Source: Hyphomonadaceae bacterium (lineage in GTDB: Bacteria; Pseudomonadota; Alphaproteobacteria; Caulobacterales; Aquidulcibacteraceae). From it: DNA of 58,422 nt. A model generated the notes under the pieces. It searched no databases. It was not told the origin of the DNA and saw only the letters and a list, made by a program, of their open reading frames with translations. The DNA is taken from positions 1-58,422 of the forward strand of contig JAKFWO010000043.1 of assembly GCA_021731815.1 (NCBI GenBank). The letters run 5' to 3'. Below are positions 27,171-35,419 of this stretch, piece by piece (position 1 is the first letter of the stretch; every line of letters starts with the position of its first letter). A program made the position numbers and the translations under genes.

Positions 27171-27282
27171 AGCATTTTCAAGGAAATCCGAGCCGAATGT
27201 CTGAATTGAAAATGCGCGGATTCAATAATTTTGAGCGCGCTCAGGCGAAGAACCGGACTCCACTTTTTCTGAGCGCGCGCTA
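27171..27282 (-). repeat. Two-hairpin dispersed repeat, copy A
   Basis: About nine in ten positions match copy B at 52871-52981 in the opposite orientation. Hairpin 1 has arms GCATTTTCAA (27172-27181) and TTGAAAATGC (27206-27215). Hairpin 2 has arms GAGCGCGCTCAG (27233-27244) and CTGAGCGCGC (27269-27278), with loop sequence around AACCGGACTCCACTTTTT. The resemblance to the frequent intergenic repeats of other alphaproteobacteria containing AGTGGAAACCGGTT-like cores is clear. Probably a non-autonomous REP- or RIME-like element. Confidence 0.88.
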
Positions 27283-27285
27283 GTT

Positions 27286-27608
27286 GTGGGCTTTCAACAG
27301 GTTGTACCAGCCGCGCGATCTGCCCGATGAGTTCGCGGCAGTGACGCTTCGTCCAACGGACGGAGTAACCCTTTGTTCTCATGGAGGTATTTTTGCGCTT
27401 GGCTAGCGATAGTCAAGGATTTACCGCTATGCGGCGCGCCTTCGGCGCGTCCTTGACGATCGCTAGACAAGCGCTATGGTTCTACCATGAAAACAATGTC
27501 TTAGCCTAACAATAAGGCGTTGCTGGTCTTGCGTCGGCGCTGTTTCGGTTCGGTTTTTCACCGGATTTCAGCTATTTGCCGGGCCGGGACAACCTGTTGA
27601 AGTTCCAC
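27286..27608. mobile_element. MITE-like element with terminal inverted repeats
   Basis: The ends at 27286-27312 and 27582-27608 are imperfect inverted repeats (about 22 of 27 positions match, sharing TTCAACAGGTTGT). The hexamer GCTAGT flanks both sides at 27279-27284 and 27610-27615, each 1 nt from the repeat, as expected for a target duplication. Inside lies a long hairpin (27404-27465). No transposase frame is present. The right flank supplies the TAG stop of the sugar transporter gene. A small decayed or non-autonomous transposon is the best reading. Confidence 0.6.
27404..27465. repeat. Long imperfect hairpin inside the MITE-like element
   Basis: Arms of 16 bp, TAGCGATAGTCAAGGA (27404-27419) and TCCTTGACGATCGCTA (27450-27465), pair with one mismatch. 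The 30-nt loop holds a second GC-rich hairpin (GGCGCGCC followed by TTCGGCGCG). Confidence 0.9.
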
Positions 27609-27610
27609 AG

Positions 27611-28912
27611 CTAGTGAGCAATTTTCGGTGAACCACTCTCCCCGCCCAGGGAATGGATTTTTGCCTTGTGGGCAGCAGCGGCAAAGAAAGCAATTCCGAC
27701 ATAGGCCAGGGCAGGAATAGCAAAAGCCGGAGACAAGCCGTGGAGATCGCCCGCCTTGCCGACCAGCAGCGGGATAAGTGCTCCACCCACGATCGCCACA
27801 CACAGCAATCCGGAGGTCGAGGATTGCGAGACACCGGAACGCTCCAATGTGATCGTAAAAATGGTCGGGAACATGATTGAATTAAAGAAGCCCACGCCAA
27901 GCGCTGCGAAGGCCGCGGCTGGACCCGAGCCAAAAACCACAAACGCACACAGCGATGCCGCGATTATGGCGGCCCCCGTCAACAGGGTCGGGGCCTTGAT
28001 CCGGGTCAGCAGAAAACTGCCGATGAAGCGGCCGACCAGGGCACCGCCCCAATAGAAATTGGCGAGCCAGGCCCCGGCTTCTTCCGGTTGCAAGCCAAGA
28101 ATTTGCTGCTGTTGAAGAAAATTGATCATGATCGAGCCGATCGACACCTCGGCACCAACATAAAGAAAGATGGCCATCGCCCCGAACAATGCCCAGCGCG
28201 CGCGCAAGGCAGAAAAGACGGATCCGTGTTCACCGCTGGCAATGCCGGCCGCCGCCGCGGCAATTCGTGCTCGCAGCGCCCAGATGAAGGCCATAAGCGC
28301 AAGCAGTGAGGCACCGATCAGCAGAAAAGCCCGGCTGACGGCGGCAATAGCTTCGCCGCGCGCGTCAGGGTTGGCAGCAAGAACAGTCGCATCTGTAACG
28401 ATTCCGTCGCCCAGCATCAGGCGGGAACCGTAATGAACGCCCAGCACGACTCCGAGAGAATTGAAGGCCTGCGCAAAGGTCAGCCGGAAATGACTTTTTT
28501 CCGGCGATCCAAGGGCAGCTGCGAGAGGATTGGCCGCGATTTGCAGCATGATAATTCCGGTCGCCAGAACGAACAGTCCAACCAGAATCACCCAATAGGC
28601 ATCAAGCGGGCCCACGCCCTGCATGATCAGGCATCCGCCCACCATGACCATCAGCGCAAGCAGGATCGAATTGACGGCACCGATCCGGTTTTGCAGTCCG
28701 GCAGCCGGCAGTGACAACAGGCCATAGGCGATGAAAAAAGCAAATTGGGTGAGAAGAGCTTCCGTATAACTTAAATCAAAAATTGATTTAAGAGATGCAA
28801 TCAATGGGTCATTGTTGGAGGTAATAAATCCCCACGCAAAAAACAACGTTGTAATCGTTGCGAAGGCAATGAGCGTTTTGTTCCCTGTATTGCTTTTTTT
28901 AATTTCTTCCAC
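27611..28912 (-). CDS. gluP: Sugar:H+ symporter, FucP/GluP family (MFS)
   Basis: A 433-residue major facilitator with 12 hydrophobic helices, matching the glucose/galactose (GluP) branch of the FucP family. Diagnostic segments are FFAWGFITSNNDPLIASL in helix 1, LTQFAFFIAYGLLSLPAA in helix 2, QIAANPLAAALG in helix 4 and FFNSIMFPTIFTITLE late in the protein. A GTG start at 28912 with GGGGGG upstream is preferred; an ATG at 28942 would add 10 residues. The stop codon TAG lies in the GCTAGT flank of the MITE-like element, so the extreme C terminus may have been altered. The substrate within the sugars is not certain. Confidence 0.88.
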   Translation of the reverse strand: MEEIKKSNTGNKTLIAFATITTLFFAWGFITSNNDPLIASLKSIFDLSYTEALLTQFAFFIAYGLLSLPAAGLQNRIGAVNSILLALMVMVGGCLIMQGVGPLDAYWVILVGLFVLATGIIMLQIAANPLAAALGSPEKSHFRLTFAQAFNSLGVVLGVHYGSRLMLGDGIVTDATVLAANPDARGEAIAAVSRAFLLIGASLLALMAFIWALRARIAAAAAGIASGEHGSVFSALRARWALFGAMAIFLYVGAEVSIGSIMINFLQQQQILGLQPEEAGAWLANFYWGGALVGRFIGSFLLTRIKAPTLLTGAAIIAASLCAFVVFGSGPAAAFAALGVGFFNSIMFPTIFTITLERSGVSQSSTSGLLCVAIVGGALIPLLVGKAGDLHGLSPAFAIPALAYVGIAFFAAAAHKAKIHSLGGESGSPKIAH

Positions 28913-29346
28913 TGAATGCCCCCCGATTTTTTTAAAATTCAAATGTCAATTTTTATTATGCGAAGAATCGGAGTTCCCGGAATGAACAAGCCATCTGTGC
29001 TAATCCGGCAGTCTGACCAGCCGCAGGAAAGCGCCGTGCCTCCCCCGCTACCGGCAGAGTGGCCATTGCTTGCACTTCGCGTCAAGTCTTCGGTGCCAGG
29101 GAAAAGCCGTGCACAATCCCCTTCTCATCCAATGGATCGTCGCGACACTTCATGTTGAGCTCCCCGATGGCCGCTCCCTGGCACAGCTCCATGGGCATTT
29201 CGGGAACCGCGGGCAGTCGATTGCCACCGGTCGCTGCCGCCTGCGTACTGCAAAATGCCGGGTCCGGATCCATTTTGTCAGTATTGCATCGCGGCACAAT
29301 GGGATAGTGATCTGGTGCGGAGAAGGAACGAACGAGGATTTCCAGC
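28913..29346. other. Divergent intergenic region gluP / mlaA
   Basis: No gene is supported. The first 60 bp are AT-rich (a TTTTTTTAAAATTC-like run) and probably hold the gluP promoter. The rest is GC-rich, without a clear hairpin, repeat or known riboswitch. The mlaA promoter must lie in the last 100 bp, but I cannot define its boxes. Confidence 0.5.
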
Positions 29347-30411
29347 ATGTTAATTCGGTCAACGGCCTTGGCCGCGCTCGCAGCAATCGCCGGGGGAAGT
29401 GCAGCCGTGAGTCAGGCCCTGCCAGTTTCGGGGCCCGAACAGCAGGCGGCCTCGCAGGAAATTCCGGCCACTGTTCCGGCGGAATCCCGAACCCAGCCGG
29501 ATGCTGAGCTTCAGCCTGCGGAATCCGCAGCCGCGACCGATGTCCGCCCAAGGAAGGGGGAAGTCCGGGATCCATGGGAGGGTCTCAATCGCAGGCTGTT
29601 CGCGACCAATCTGGTCATTGACAAATACACCCTCGAGCCAGCAGCCAAGAGCTACCGGGCTGTTACGCCCCGGCGTCTGCGGCGCGGCATTTCGAACATG
29701 CTGGCCAATATGCGGGCCCCGAAAAATGTGGCGAACAACCTGCTTCAGGGGCGTCCGCTGGAAACATCAAAAAGCATTTTTCGATTCGCGATCAATTCTA
29801 CGATCGGCATTGGCGGATTTTTCGACGTGGCCGCCAAAATGGGTGTCCAGCGGCGCGAGGAAGATTTTGGCCAGACCCTGGCGGTCTGGGGCGTTCCGTC
29901 GGGACCGTATCTCTTTGTGCCCCTGCTCGGACCTTCAACGGTTCGCGATACGTTGGGGGCAATGGTCGACAACGCCTTCGAGCCGTTCAATTATCTCCGC
30001 TTCCGCGGGGAAACGCCCTTGCGTGTCAGCCGTTTTGCACTCGCAGCGGTCAGCGGGCGCGAAGGTGCCATTGAGGCGATTGAGTCTATCAATTCCAGCG
30101 CCGCCGACCCATACACGGCCTTCAAGGCGGCCTATGCGCAGAATCGCGCTTTCGAGATTCGCAATGGCAAGGAATCATTCGACGATCTCCCTGAATTTGA
30201 GGAAGAGGAAGTCGGGGTTCCAGCGGGCGAAGCCGTTGACCCTGCGACTCCGGATCTGCCTTCCGAAGTCAGTCCTGAAACCGGACCGACGCCCGACGAA
30301 GAGCCCACGCCGGAATCCGAATCCGCGTCAGAGCCGTCTCTTTGGTCCGCATCCGCCTGGACTGGTTCCTCTGGCTACGACATTGTCCCCTTCGTGCAGG
30401 AATCACTCTGA
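29347..30411 (+). CDS. mlaA: MlaA (VacJ) family phospholipid transport protein
   Basis: Outer membrane component of the Mla system, which removes misplaced phospholipids from the outer leaflet. Core motifs: DPWEGLNRRLFATNLVIDKY, FAINSTIGIGGFFDVAAKMG, EDFGQTLAVWGVPSGPYLFVPLLGPST and DPYTAFKAAYAQNR. A signal peptide is present (ALAALAAIAGGSAAVSQA), but there is no lipobox cysteine, so unlike E. coli MlaA it appears not to be lipidated. The tail of about 80 residues is acidic and Pro-rich. It is followed after 5 bp by mlaC. Confidence 0.92.
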   Translation: MLIRSTALAALAAIAGGSAAVSQALPVSGPEQQAASQEIPATVPAESRTQPDAELQPAESAAATDVRPRKGEVRDPWEGLNRRLFATNLVIDKYTLEPAAKSYRAVTPRRLRRGISNMLANMRAPKNVANNLLQGRPLETSKSIFRFAINSTIGIGGFFDVAAKMGVQRREEDFGQTLAVWGVPSGPYLFVPLLGPSTVRDTLGAMVDNAFEPFNYLRFRGETPLRVSRFALAAVSGREGAIEAIESINSSAADPYTAFKAAYAQNRAFEIRNGKESFDDLPEFEEEEVGVPAGEAVDPATPDLPSEVSPETGPTPDEEPTPESESASEPSLWSASAWTGSSGYDIVPFVQESL

Positions 30412-30416
30412 TCGCC

Positions 30417-31100
30417 ATGAATTCTGACATGACCCCCGTTCCTGCAGATCGCCCGGGGCGCCGGTCCGTGCTGCGCTTCGTGGCCGGATTGACGGGGCTG
30501 GCGATGCTCGCGCCATCCGCCTTCGCCGACCGGGGATCCGAAAGTTTTGTGCAGAGAAATGCCGATCTCGCGCTTGTCTCGCTCAACGATCCAAAACTCA
30601 CGCTGGAGCAGCGCCAGAAGGCGTTTGCTGAACTTATGGCGCGCTTTGCCGATCTCCCGCGCATCAGCCGTTTTGTGCTGGGTCGTTATGGGCGCAATGT
30701 AAGCCCGAGCCAGCTCAATCTGTTTCGCGACCGGTTTACCCGTTATGCCATCGCGGTCTATGCTACCCAGCTCGACCAGTTCCGCGGCGATTCCATACGC
30801 GTCACGGGATCAATCGATCCACGAGCCGGAGAATCCATCGTAACGTCACGCATCAGCCGGCGTGCGGGTTCGCCTTTGCTCGTTCGCTGGCGCGTGCAAC
30901 GTTATTCCAATGGCGAGTTCCGGATTATTGATGTCGAACTGGGCGGGGTATTTCTGGCGATCCAGCAGCGCTCGGATTTCGAGGCTTTTCTCGAACAGGC
31001 CGGCGGCAAGCCTGAGGCGCTCATTACGCGGCTTGAGACTCTCACGGCACAATTGCAGGCCCAGGCCGCAGCCCGCGACGCCAGCAAGCCATTGCGATAG
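30417..31100 (+). CDS. mlaC: MlaC (Ttg2D) family periplasmic phospholipid carrier
   Basis: A 227-residue periplasmic protein with an RR-containing N terminus (DRPGRRSVLRFVAGLTGLAMLAPSAFA) that acts as signal peptide, possibly Tat-dependent. The core shows SRFVLGRYGRNVSPSQLNLFRDRFTRYAIAVYA and WRVQRYSNGEFRIIDVELGGVFLAIQQRSDFEAFL, which is the MlaC/Ttg2D pattern. It should shuttle phospholipid between MlaA and the inner membrane ABC complex MlaFEDB, whose genes are not in the window. A second ATG at 30429 is possible. Confidence 0.92.
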   Translation: MNSDMTPVPADRPGRRSVLRFVAGLTGLAMLAPSAFADRGSESFVQRNADLALVSLNDPKLTLEQRQKAFAELMARFADLPRISRFVLGRYGRNVSPSQLNLFRDRFTRYAIAVYATQLDQFRGDSIRVTGSIDPRAGESIVTSRISRRAGSPLLVRWRVQRYSNGEFRIIDVELGGVFLAIQQRSDFEAFLEQAGGKPEALITRLETLTAQLQAQAAARDASKPLR

Positions 31101-31106
31101 GCGTCC

Positions 31107-31988
31107 ATGACCGGTGGCACTGGCGGACATTGGCTGGTGAGGGCCGAGGGCGCGCGGGCCGCCATTGAGGCTGCGGCAGACGCGCTTGATGCGGTCGATC
31201 CCTGGCCGATGCTCTCGCTTGCAAGCTTTGAACTCGATCGCAATGAGTGGCGGCTGGAAGCCCTGGCCAGCGATGAGATGGCCGCCGCGGCTCTGGGTGA
31301 ACTGATTTCCAATATCTCGCCCCAACTCGAAGTTTCAGCGGGAATCGCACCCGAGGCCGATTGGATCGCATTGTCCCTGGCCGGACTGCCAGCCATCCAT
31401 GCCGGCCGCTTCGTGATCGCCGGGGCCCATGCGGCCGCGGGAATTTCGCCAGGCAAGAAGGCGATATTTATCGAGGCATCCGAGGCCTTTGGCACCGGCC
31501 ATCACGGGACCACCCGTGGCTGCCTGCTGGCACTTGATCGCCTGGCGCGAATGGGACCGGTGGGCAGGACACTCGATATCGGAACCGGCTCCGGCATCCT
31601 GTCGATCGCGGCGGCAAAAATTCATGCACGCGGGCTGTGGGCCAGCGAGATCGACCCCGTCGCGGCCGGTCATGCCCGGGCCAATGCGCGGCGAAACCGC
31701 ACACCGGGCGTAAGGATTCGCATTGGCGCGGGACTTAACCGGGCGGATTTGCGCAAGGCCGGCAGATTCGATCTCGTCTTTGCCAATATCCTGTTCCGGC
31801 CCCTGGTCCGGCTCGCGCCTTCCATCGTTGCCGTCCTCAGGCCGCGCGGGAGGGTTGTACTATCGGGCCTTCTGAACGCCCAGGCACCCCTCGCGCGGCT
31901 GGCTTATGAAAGCCGTGGCTTGACGCTCGAGCATTGGCGAAAGCTCGAAGGCTGGACGACCCTTGTCCTGCGCAAGGGCGTGCCGTGA
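31107..31988 (+). CDS. prmA: Ribosomal protein L11 methyltransferase
   Basis: A 293-residue methyltransferase that trimethylates L11. The substrate-recognition N domain is followed by the SAM-binding motif LDIGTGSGILSIAAAKI and by DLVFANILFRPLVRLAPSI (NPPF-like motif IV variant typical of PrmA: ANIL). The segment AFGTGHHGTTRGCLLALD is a PrmA hallmark. It starts 6 bp after the mlaC stop, so it is probably cotranscribed with the mla genes, and it ends 70 bp from the convergent murJ. Confidence 0.95.
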   Translation: MTGGTGGHWLVRAEGARAAIEAAADALDAVDPWPMLSLASFELDRNEWRLEALASDEMAAAALGELISNISPQLEVSAGIAPEADWIALSLAGLPAIHAGRFVIAGAHAAAGISPGKKAIFIEASEAFGTGHHGTTRGCLLALDRLARMGPVGRTLDIGTGSGILSIAAAKIHARGLWASEIDPVAAGHARANARRNRTPGVRIRIGAGLNRADLRKAGRFDLVFANILFRPLVRLAPSIVAVLRPRGRVVLSGLLNAQAPLARLAYESRGLTLEHWRKLEGWTTLVLRKGVP

Positions 31989-32058
31989 TATGTCACTGAG
32001 CTCCTTGCCAGCGGCTGTGGAGAGACCAGGGACGGGACAATCAGGACAATTGCCTTCG

Positions 32059-33633
32059 TCATTCCTCACCGGTTGAGACTTGCCCCTCCTCCTTCGGTGC
32101 GCGCGAAAAAGCCTTGCGCAGCTGGCGATAATTCATGCCACCAAGCCCGAATACCAGAAGGAAATAGGCGCTGGCCCCGATCAGGCTCGCCGCGAGCGCC
32201 GCGAGAAGCACCGAATCGAACAGGACGTCAGCGATCCACACATGCTCAAGTTCGGCAAAACCCAGAATCACGGCCAGCACCAGACTGGCAGCTGAAATGC
32301 GCAAAAGCTGGTCGATGGCCTCCCAGGAAGGGCGATATAATCCGCGCCGATGCACGCCGCGCGCCAGCAGTACAAAATTCACCCAGGCGGCAGCCGAAGT
32401 TCCGGCTGCGATCCCCTGAAAGCCGATGAGCTGGAACAAGGTCGCGCCCAGAACAATATTCACCGCCACCGATACCAGCGCATAGCGCATCGGCGTGCGC
32501 GTGTCCTCCATGGCAAAGAATGGCGGCGTATAGAGTTTGATCAGCACAAAGGCCGGCACGCCCCAGCCATAATGAAACAGCGCCAGCGCCGTCTGGGCGG
32601 CGTCCTGCCGTGAAAACAGCCCGCGTGCAAACAGCCCGTCGATCAGCAGAAATGGCATGGCGAGCAGCGCCGCCGCCGCCGGCAGGGTCAGCGCCATGGC
32701 GAAGGTCAGCGCCTCATCCATCTGGCCCTGGGCGCGCGCCGCATCCTTCGTCTTCAGGCTCATGGACAGGCGCGGCAGCAGCGCCACCCCGATCCCCACC
32801 CCGACAATGCCCAGCGGCAATTGATAGAGCCGGTCTGCCGTCGCAAGCCAGGTGCGAGCCCCGTCGACAAAGCTCGCAAACCACGAGGAAACCAGAATAT
32901 TGACCTGGGTTGCAGATGCAGCCAATGCGCCGGGTGCTGCGAGCAGCAGAATGCGCCGTACCGCCGGCGTCAGTCCAGGAAGCTGAATGCGAATGCGCGC
33001 GCCGGCCCGGCGTGCCGCCCAATAGAGCACCGCGACCTGCACCGCGCCTGCGGCCGCGACCCCCCAACTGCCATAGAAAGCAGCGCCCTCCGCGGTTTTT
33101 TGGGGCCAGACAAAGGCCAGCACCACGAGATTGAGCAGGGATTGCACCCCGGCCGCCGCAATATACCGCCCGCGGGCGTTGAGAACGCCCGAAAACAGCG
33201 CCGCAATCGCCATGGCCGGCAGATAGGGCATGGTGATCTGGGTCAGGATCACGGCGAGCTTGAATTTTTCTGGATCGGCGACAAAGCCCGGCGAAATCAG
33301 CGCCATCAGCCAGGGCATGGCCAATTGTGCCGCCAGGGTCAGGAGGATAGTGCCGAACGCCAGCGCGGCCATGGCCTCGGAGGCCTGCCGGTCGGCCTCG
33401 CCCGGTCCGTTGCCGCTCAATTCGCGCGAATAAAGCGGGACAAAGGCGGTCGCAAAGGCCCCCTCGGCAAAAATCCGCCGCCACAGATTGGGAAACTGGA
33501 TGGCGGTATTGAAGGCGTCCGCCGCCCCCCCTGCCCCCATCACAGCAGTCAGCACGAGGTCGCGCGCGAGTCCCAGAAACCGGCTGACCATGGTCAGCCC
33601 GCCGGTCACCGCGGATGATCTGAGCAGGCTCAT
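32059..33633 (-). CDS. murJ: Lipid II flippase MurJ (MviN)
   Basis: A 524-residue membrane protein with about 14 helices that transfers lipid II across the inner membrane. The start at 33633 gives the typical MSLLRSSAVTGGLTMVSRFLGLARDLVLTAVMGAG. Other landmarks are FPNLWRRIFAEGAFATAFVPLYS and the mid-protein QLPLGIVGVGIGVALLPRLS. The conserved charged residues of the central cavity (Arg in RDLV and RRIFAEG) are present. It lies about 2 kb from the dcw cluster, on the same strand but separate from it. Confidence 0.95.
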   Translation of the reverse strand: MSLLRSSAVTGGLTMVSRFLGLARDLVLTAVMGAGGAADAFNTAIQFPNLWRRIFAEGAFATAFVPLYSRELSGNGPGEADRQASEAMAALAFGTILLTLAAQLAMPWLMALISPGFVADPEKFKLAVILTQITMPYLPAMAIAALFSGVLNARGRYIAAAGVQSLLNLVVLAFVWPQKTAEGAAFYGSWGVAAAGAVQVAVLYWAARRAGARIRIQLPGLTPAVRRILLLAAPGALAASATQVNILVSSWFASFVDGARTWLATADRLYQLPLGIVGVGIGVALLPRLSMSLKTKDAARAQGQMDEALTFAMALTLPAAAALLAMPFLLIDGLFARGLFSRQDAAQTALALFHYGWGVPAFVLIKLYTPPFFAMEDTRTPMRYALVSVAVNIVLGATLFQLIGFQGIAAGTSAAAWVNFVLLARGVHRRGLYRPSWEAIDQLLRISAASLVLAVILGFAELEHVWIADVLFDSVLLAALAASLIGASAYFLLVFGLGGMNYRQLRKAFSRAPKEEGQVSTGEE

Positions 33634-33703
33634 GAAGCGAATCCCCGCCGCGCGGACGCATTTCCGGCACATAGGGTTTCCCGCCGCGCGCCCGCGCTGT
33701 CAA

Positions 33704-34075
33704 TCAGTCAATACGCTGGCAGTCAATACGCTGCAGAGGATCAGGAAACAGTACAAAGGCCGCACCCTTCATGGCCGCCTGGCGAAGGGCCGCGAGCAGA
33801 CTCTCATCGCAAGGCAGGCCAGAGGGTGAGAGTGGGTCGGCGCGTTCGATCCGGATATCGCGCCAGTCTGCCGATGTCATTTCGGTGAGCAGTCGGGCGG
33901 TGGCCGTGTCCCGGTCCTCGCCCCGCGCAATTCCGAGAAAAGCGTAGACGGCCCCGGGAATTGCGTCGGTCGCAGCCTGCCCCGCACATGCCCGGCCGAG
34001 CATGGCCCAGAAGGTGCCGGACAGGTGAGGAGAAGAAAATTCCAAACCGCTTTGCCCCCAAACGGAATCGCTCAC
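33704..34075 (-). CDS. Hypothetical protein coupled to hbd
   Basis: A 123-residue protein with no family that I recognise. It begins with a GTG that overlaps the hbd stop by 4 nt (GTGA), which argues that it is translated. The N half has WAMLGRACAGQAATDAIPGAVYAFLGIARGED and the centre WRDIRIERADPLSPSG. No signal peptide or membrane helix is seen. The end RIDCQRID is produced by a 15-bp tandem duplication across the stop region, so the original C terminus may have been shorter. Confidence 0.6.
   Translation of the reverse strand: MSDSVWGQSGLEFSSPHLSGTFWAMLGRACAGQAATDAIPGAVYAFLGIARGEDRDTATARLLTEMTSADWRDIRIERADPLSPSGLPCDESLLAALRQAAMKGAAFVLFPDPLQRIDCQRID
33706..33734. repeat. 15-bp tandem duplication at the end of the orphan gene
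   Basis: AGTCAATACGCTGGC at 33706 is followed at once by AGTCAATACGCTG-C. On the minus strand it encodes the doubled RID ... QRID at the C terminus of the preceding hypothetical protein. Confidence 0.85.
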
Positions 34076-34950
34076 CGCGTGGGAACGGGGATGTCCCCGC
34101 GATAATCATAGAAGCCGCGCTTGGTCTTGCGGCCGAGCCAACCCGCCTCGACATATTTGACGAGCAGCGGACAGGGGCGATATTTGGTGTCGGCCAGCCC
34201 CTCATGCAGCACCTGCATGATGGAAAGACAGGTATCGAGCCCAATGAAATCCGCAAGTTCCAGCGGGCCCATGGGGTGATTGGCCCCGAGCCGCATGGCG
34301 GTATCGATTCCTTCGACCGTTCCCACCCCTTCATAGAGGGTATAAATGGCTTCGTTGATCATCGGCATCAGCACGCGATTGACGATGAAGGCGGGAAAAT
34401 CCTCGGAATTGGCGACCGTCTTGCCCAGCCGGCGCGTCAGGCCAACAGCCATGTCATAGGTTGCCTGATCGGTGGCCAGCCCGCGAATGATCTCCACCAG
34501 TTTCATGACCGGAACCGGGTTCATGAAATGAAGCCCGATAAAGCGCTCCGGCCGGTCGGTCACGGCCGCCAGCCGGGTAATGGAAATCGAGGATGTATTG
34601 GTCGCCAGAAAGGCATCAGGCCGCAAAACCGGGCATAATTCCATGAAAATCTGGCGCTTGACCTCGGGCTTCTCGGTCGCGGCCTCGATCGTCAGTTCGC
34701 AATCCCCGAGAGATGTCAAACCATCCCCAGGCCGGATGCGCGCAAGTGCGTGATCCATCGCATCCTGGGTGATGAGATGACGGGCCACCTGTCGCGACAG
34801 ATTGCCGCGAATGGTCTCCATTCCGGTTTCGAGCCGCGCGCGGTCGATGTCCAATAGCCGGACATCATATTCAGCAAGTGCGCAGACATGGGCGATACCA
34901 TTGCCCATCAGGCCGGCACCGACCACGCCAATTGTTTTGATTTCGGTCAT
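34072..34950 (-). CDS. hbd: 3-hydroxybutyryl-CoA dehydrogenase
   Basis: A 292-residue NAD(P)-dependent 3-hydroxyacyl-CoA dehydrogenase. The Rossmann motif is VVGAGLMGNGIAHVCA, the catalytic part shows FIGLHFMNPVPVMKLVEIIRG (His of the His-Glu pair) and FPAFIVNRVLMPMINEAIYTLYEG, and the C domain has LADFIGLDTCLSIMQVLHEGL. The length and the lack of a hydratase domain fit the short Hbd/PaaH type, for butyrate or PHB metabolism. etfAB, a frequent neighbour, is absent. The following orphan gene overlaps the stop. Confidence 0.93.
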   Translation of the reverse strand: MTEIKTIGVVGAGLMGNGIAHVCALAEYDVRLLDIDRARLETGMETIRGNLSRQVARHLITQDAMDHALARIRPGDGLTSLGDCELTIEAATEKPEVKRQIFMELCPVLRPDAFLATNTSSISITRLAAVTDRPERFIGLHFMNPVPVMKLVEIIRGLATDQATYDMAVGLTRRLGKTVANSEDFPAFIVNRVLMPMINEAIYTLYEGVGTVEGIDTAMRLGANHPMGPLELADFIGLDTCLSIMQVLHEGLADTKYRPCPLLVKYVEAGWLGRKTKRGFYDYRGDIPVPTR

Positions 34951-35342
34951 AAGACCACTTTCATGTCAAAAGATCCGGCACTTCAATATACCCGACATGA
35001 CCACAGATCCGGCATGTCACGCCACCCGGGTTCCCGATCCCACGCTTCCGGCCCATCTACGCCATCAGGACCGCCAACAGACCTCGCCCTGTCGTGCTTT
35101 GCCCGATCGCGCAGCAGATCCTGCTAACCCCTGGCAAGCGTCTGTTTCGATACGAGATCACATCGATCAATCTTCCCGGATGGGCGTAATCAAAAGATGT
35201 TCTGGTCGGCTATATTGCAGAGGATCATATCGCCGCGCCAGTGGCTGCGGGCATAATCGGGCAGGATTGTGCAGTGCATCATAGCACGGTCGGCGCATTT
35301 GGGTCTTCCCACGGGGCATTTGCCGGATTATGCAGACCCGAT
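34951..35342. other. Intergenic region hbd / tRNA-Pro
   Basis: No gene is supported. The region must contain the hbd promoter at its left and the tRNA promoter at its right. GATTAT at 35326-35331, about 12 bp before the tRNA, is a possible -10 box, but I cannot find a -35 box at standard distance. No hairpin or repeat of note. Confidence 0.4.

Positions 35343-35419
<77 letters not shown>

Larger units (their letters stand above)
26879..27610. other. 730-bp intergenic region with nested repeats
   Basis: No gene is supported. The first 290 bp hold nothing that I recognise. The rest consists of a two-hairpin repeat (27171-27282) and directly beside it a MITE-like element (27286-27608). ligA, a frequent neighbour downstream of recN in alphaproteobacteria, is absent. 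Confidence 0.7.

Noticed and set aside
27026-27283. Open frame across two-hairpin copy A, with a similar frame across copy B
   Set aside because: The peptides resemble each other only because the DNA repeats do. The hairpin arms, not codons, explain the conservation.
29082-29348. An 88-codon minus-strand frame before mlaA with several cysteines
   Set aside because: Its start would overlap the mlaA start codon, no ribosome binding site is evident and no family resemblance is seen.
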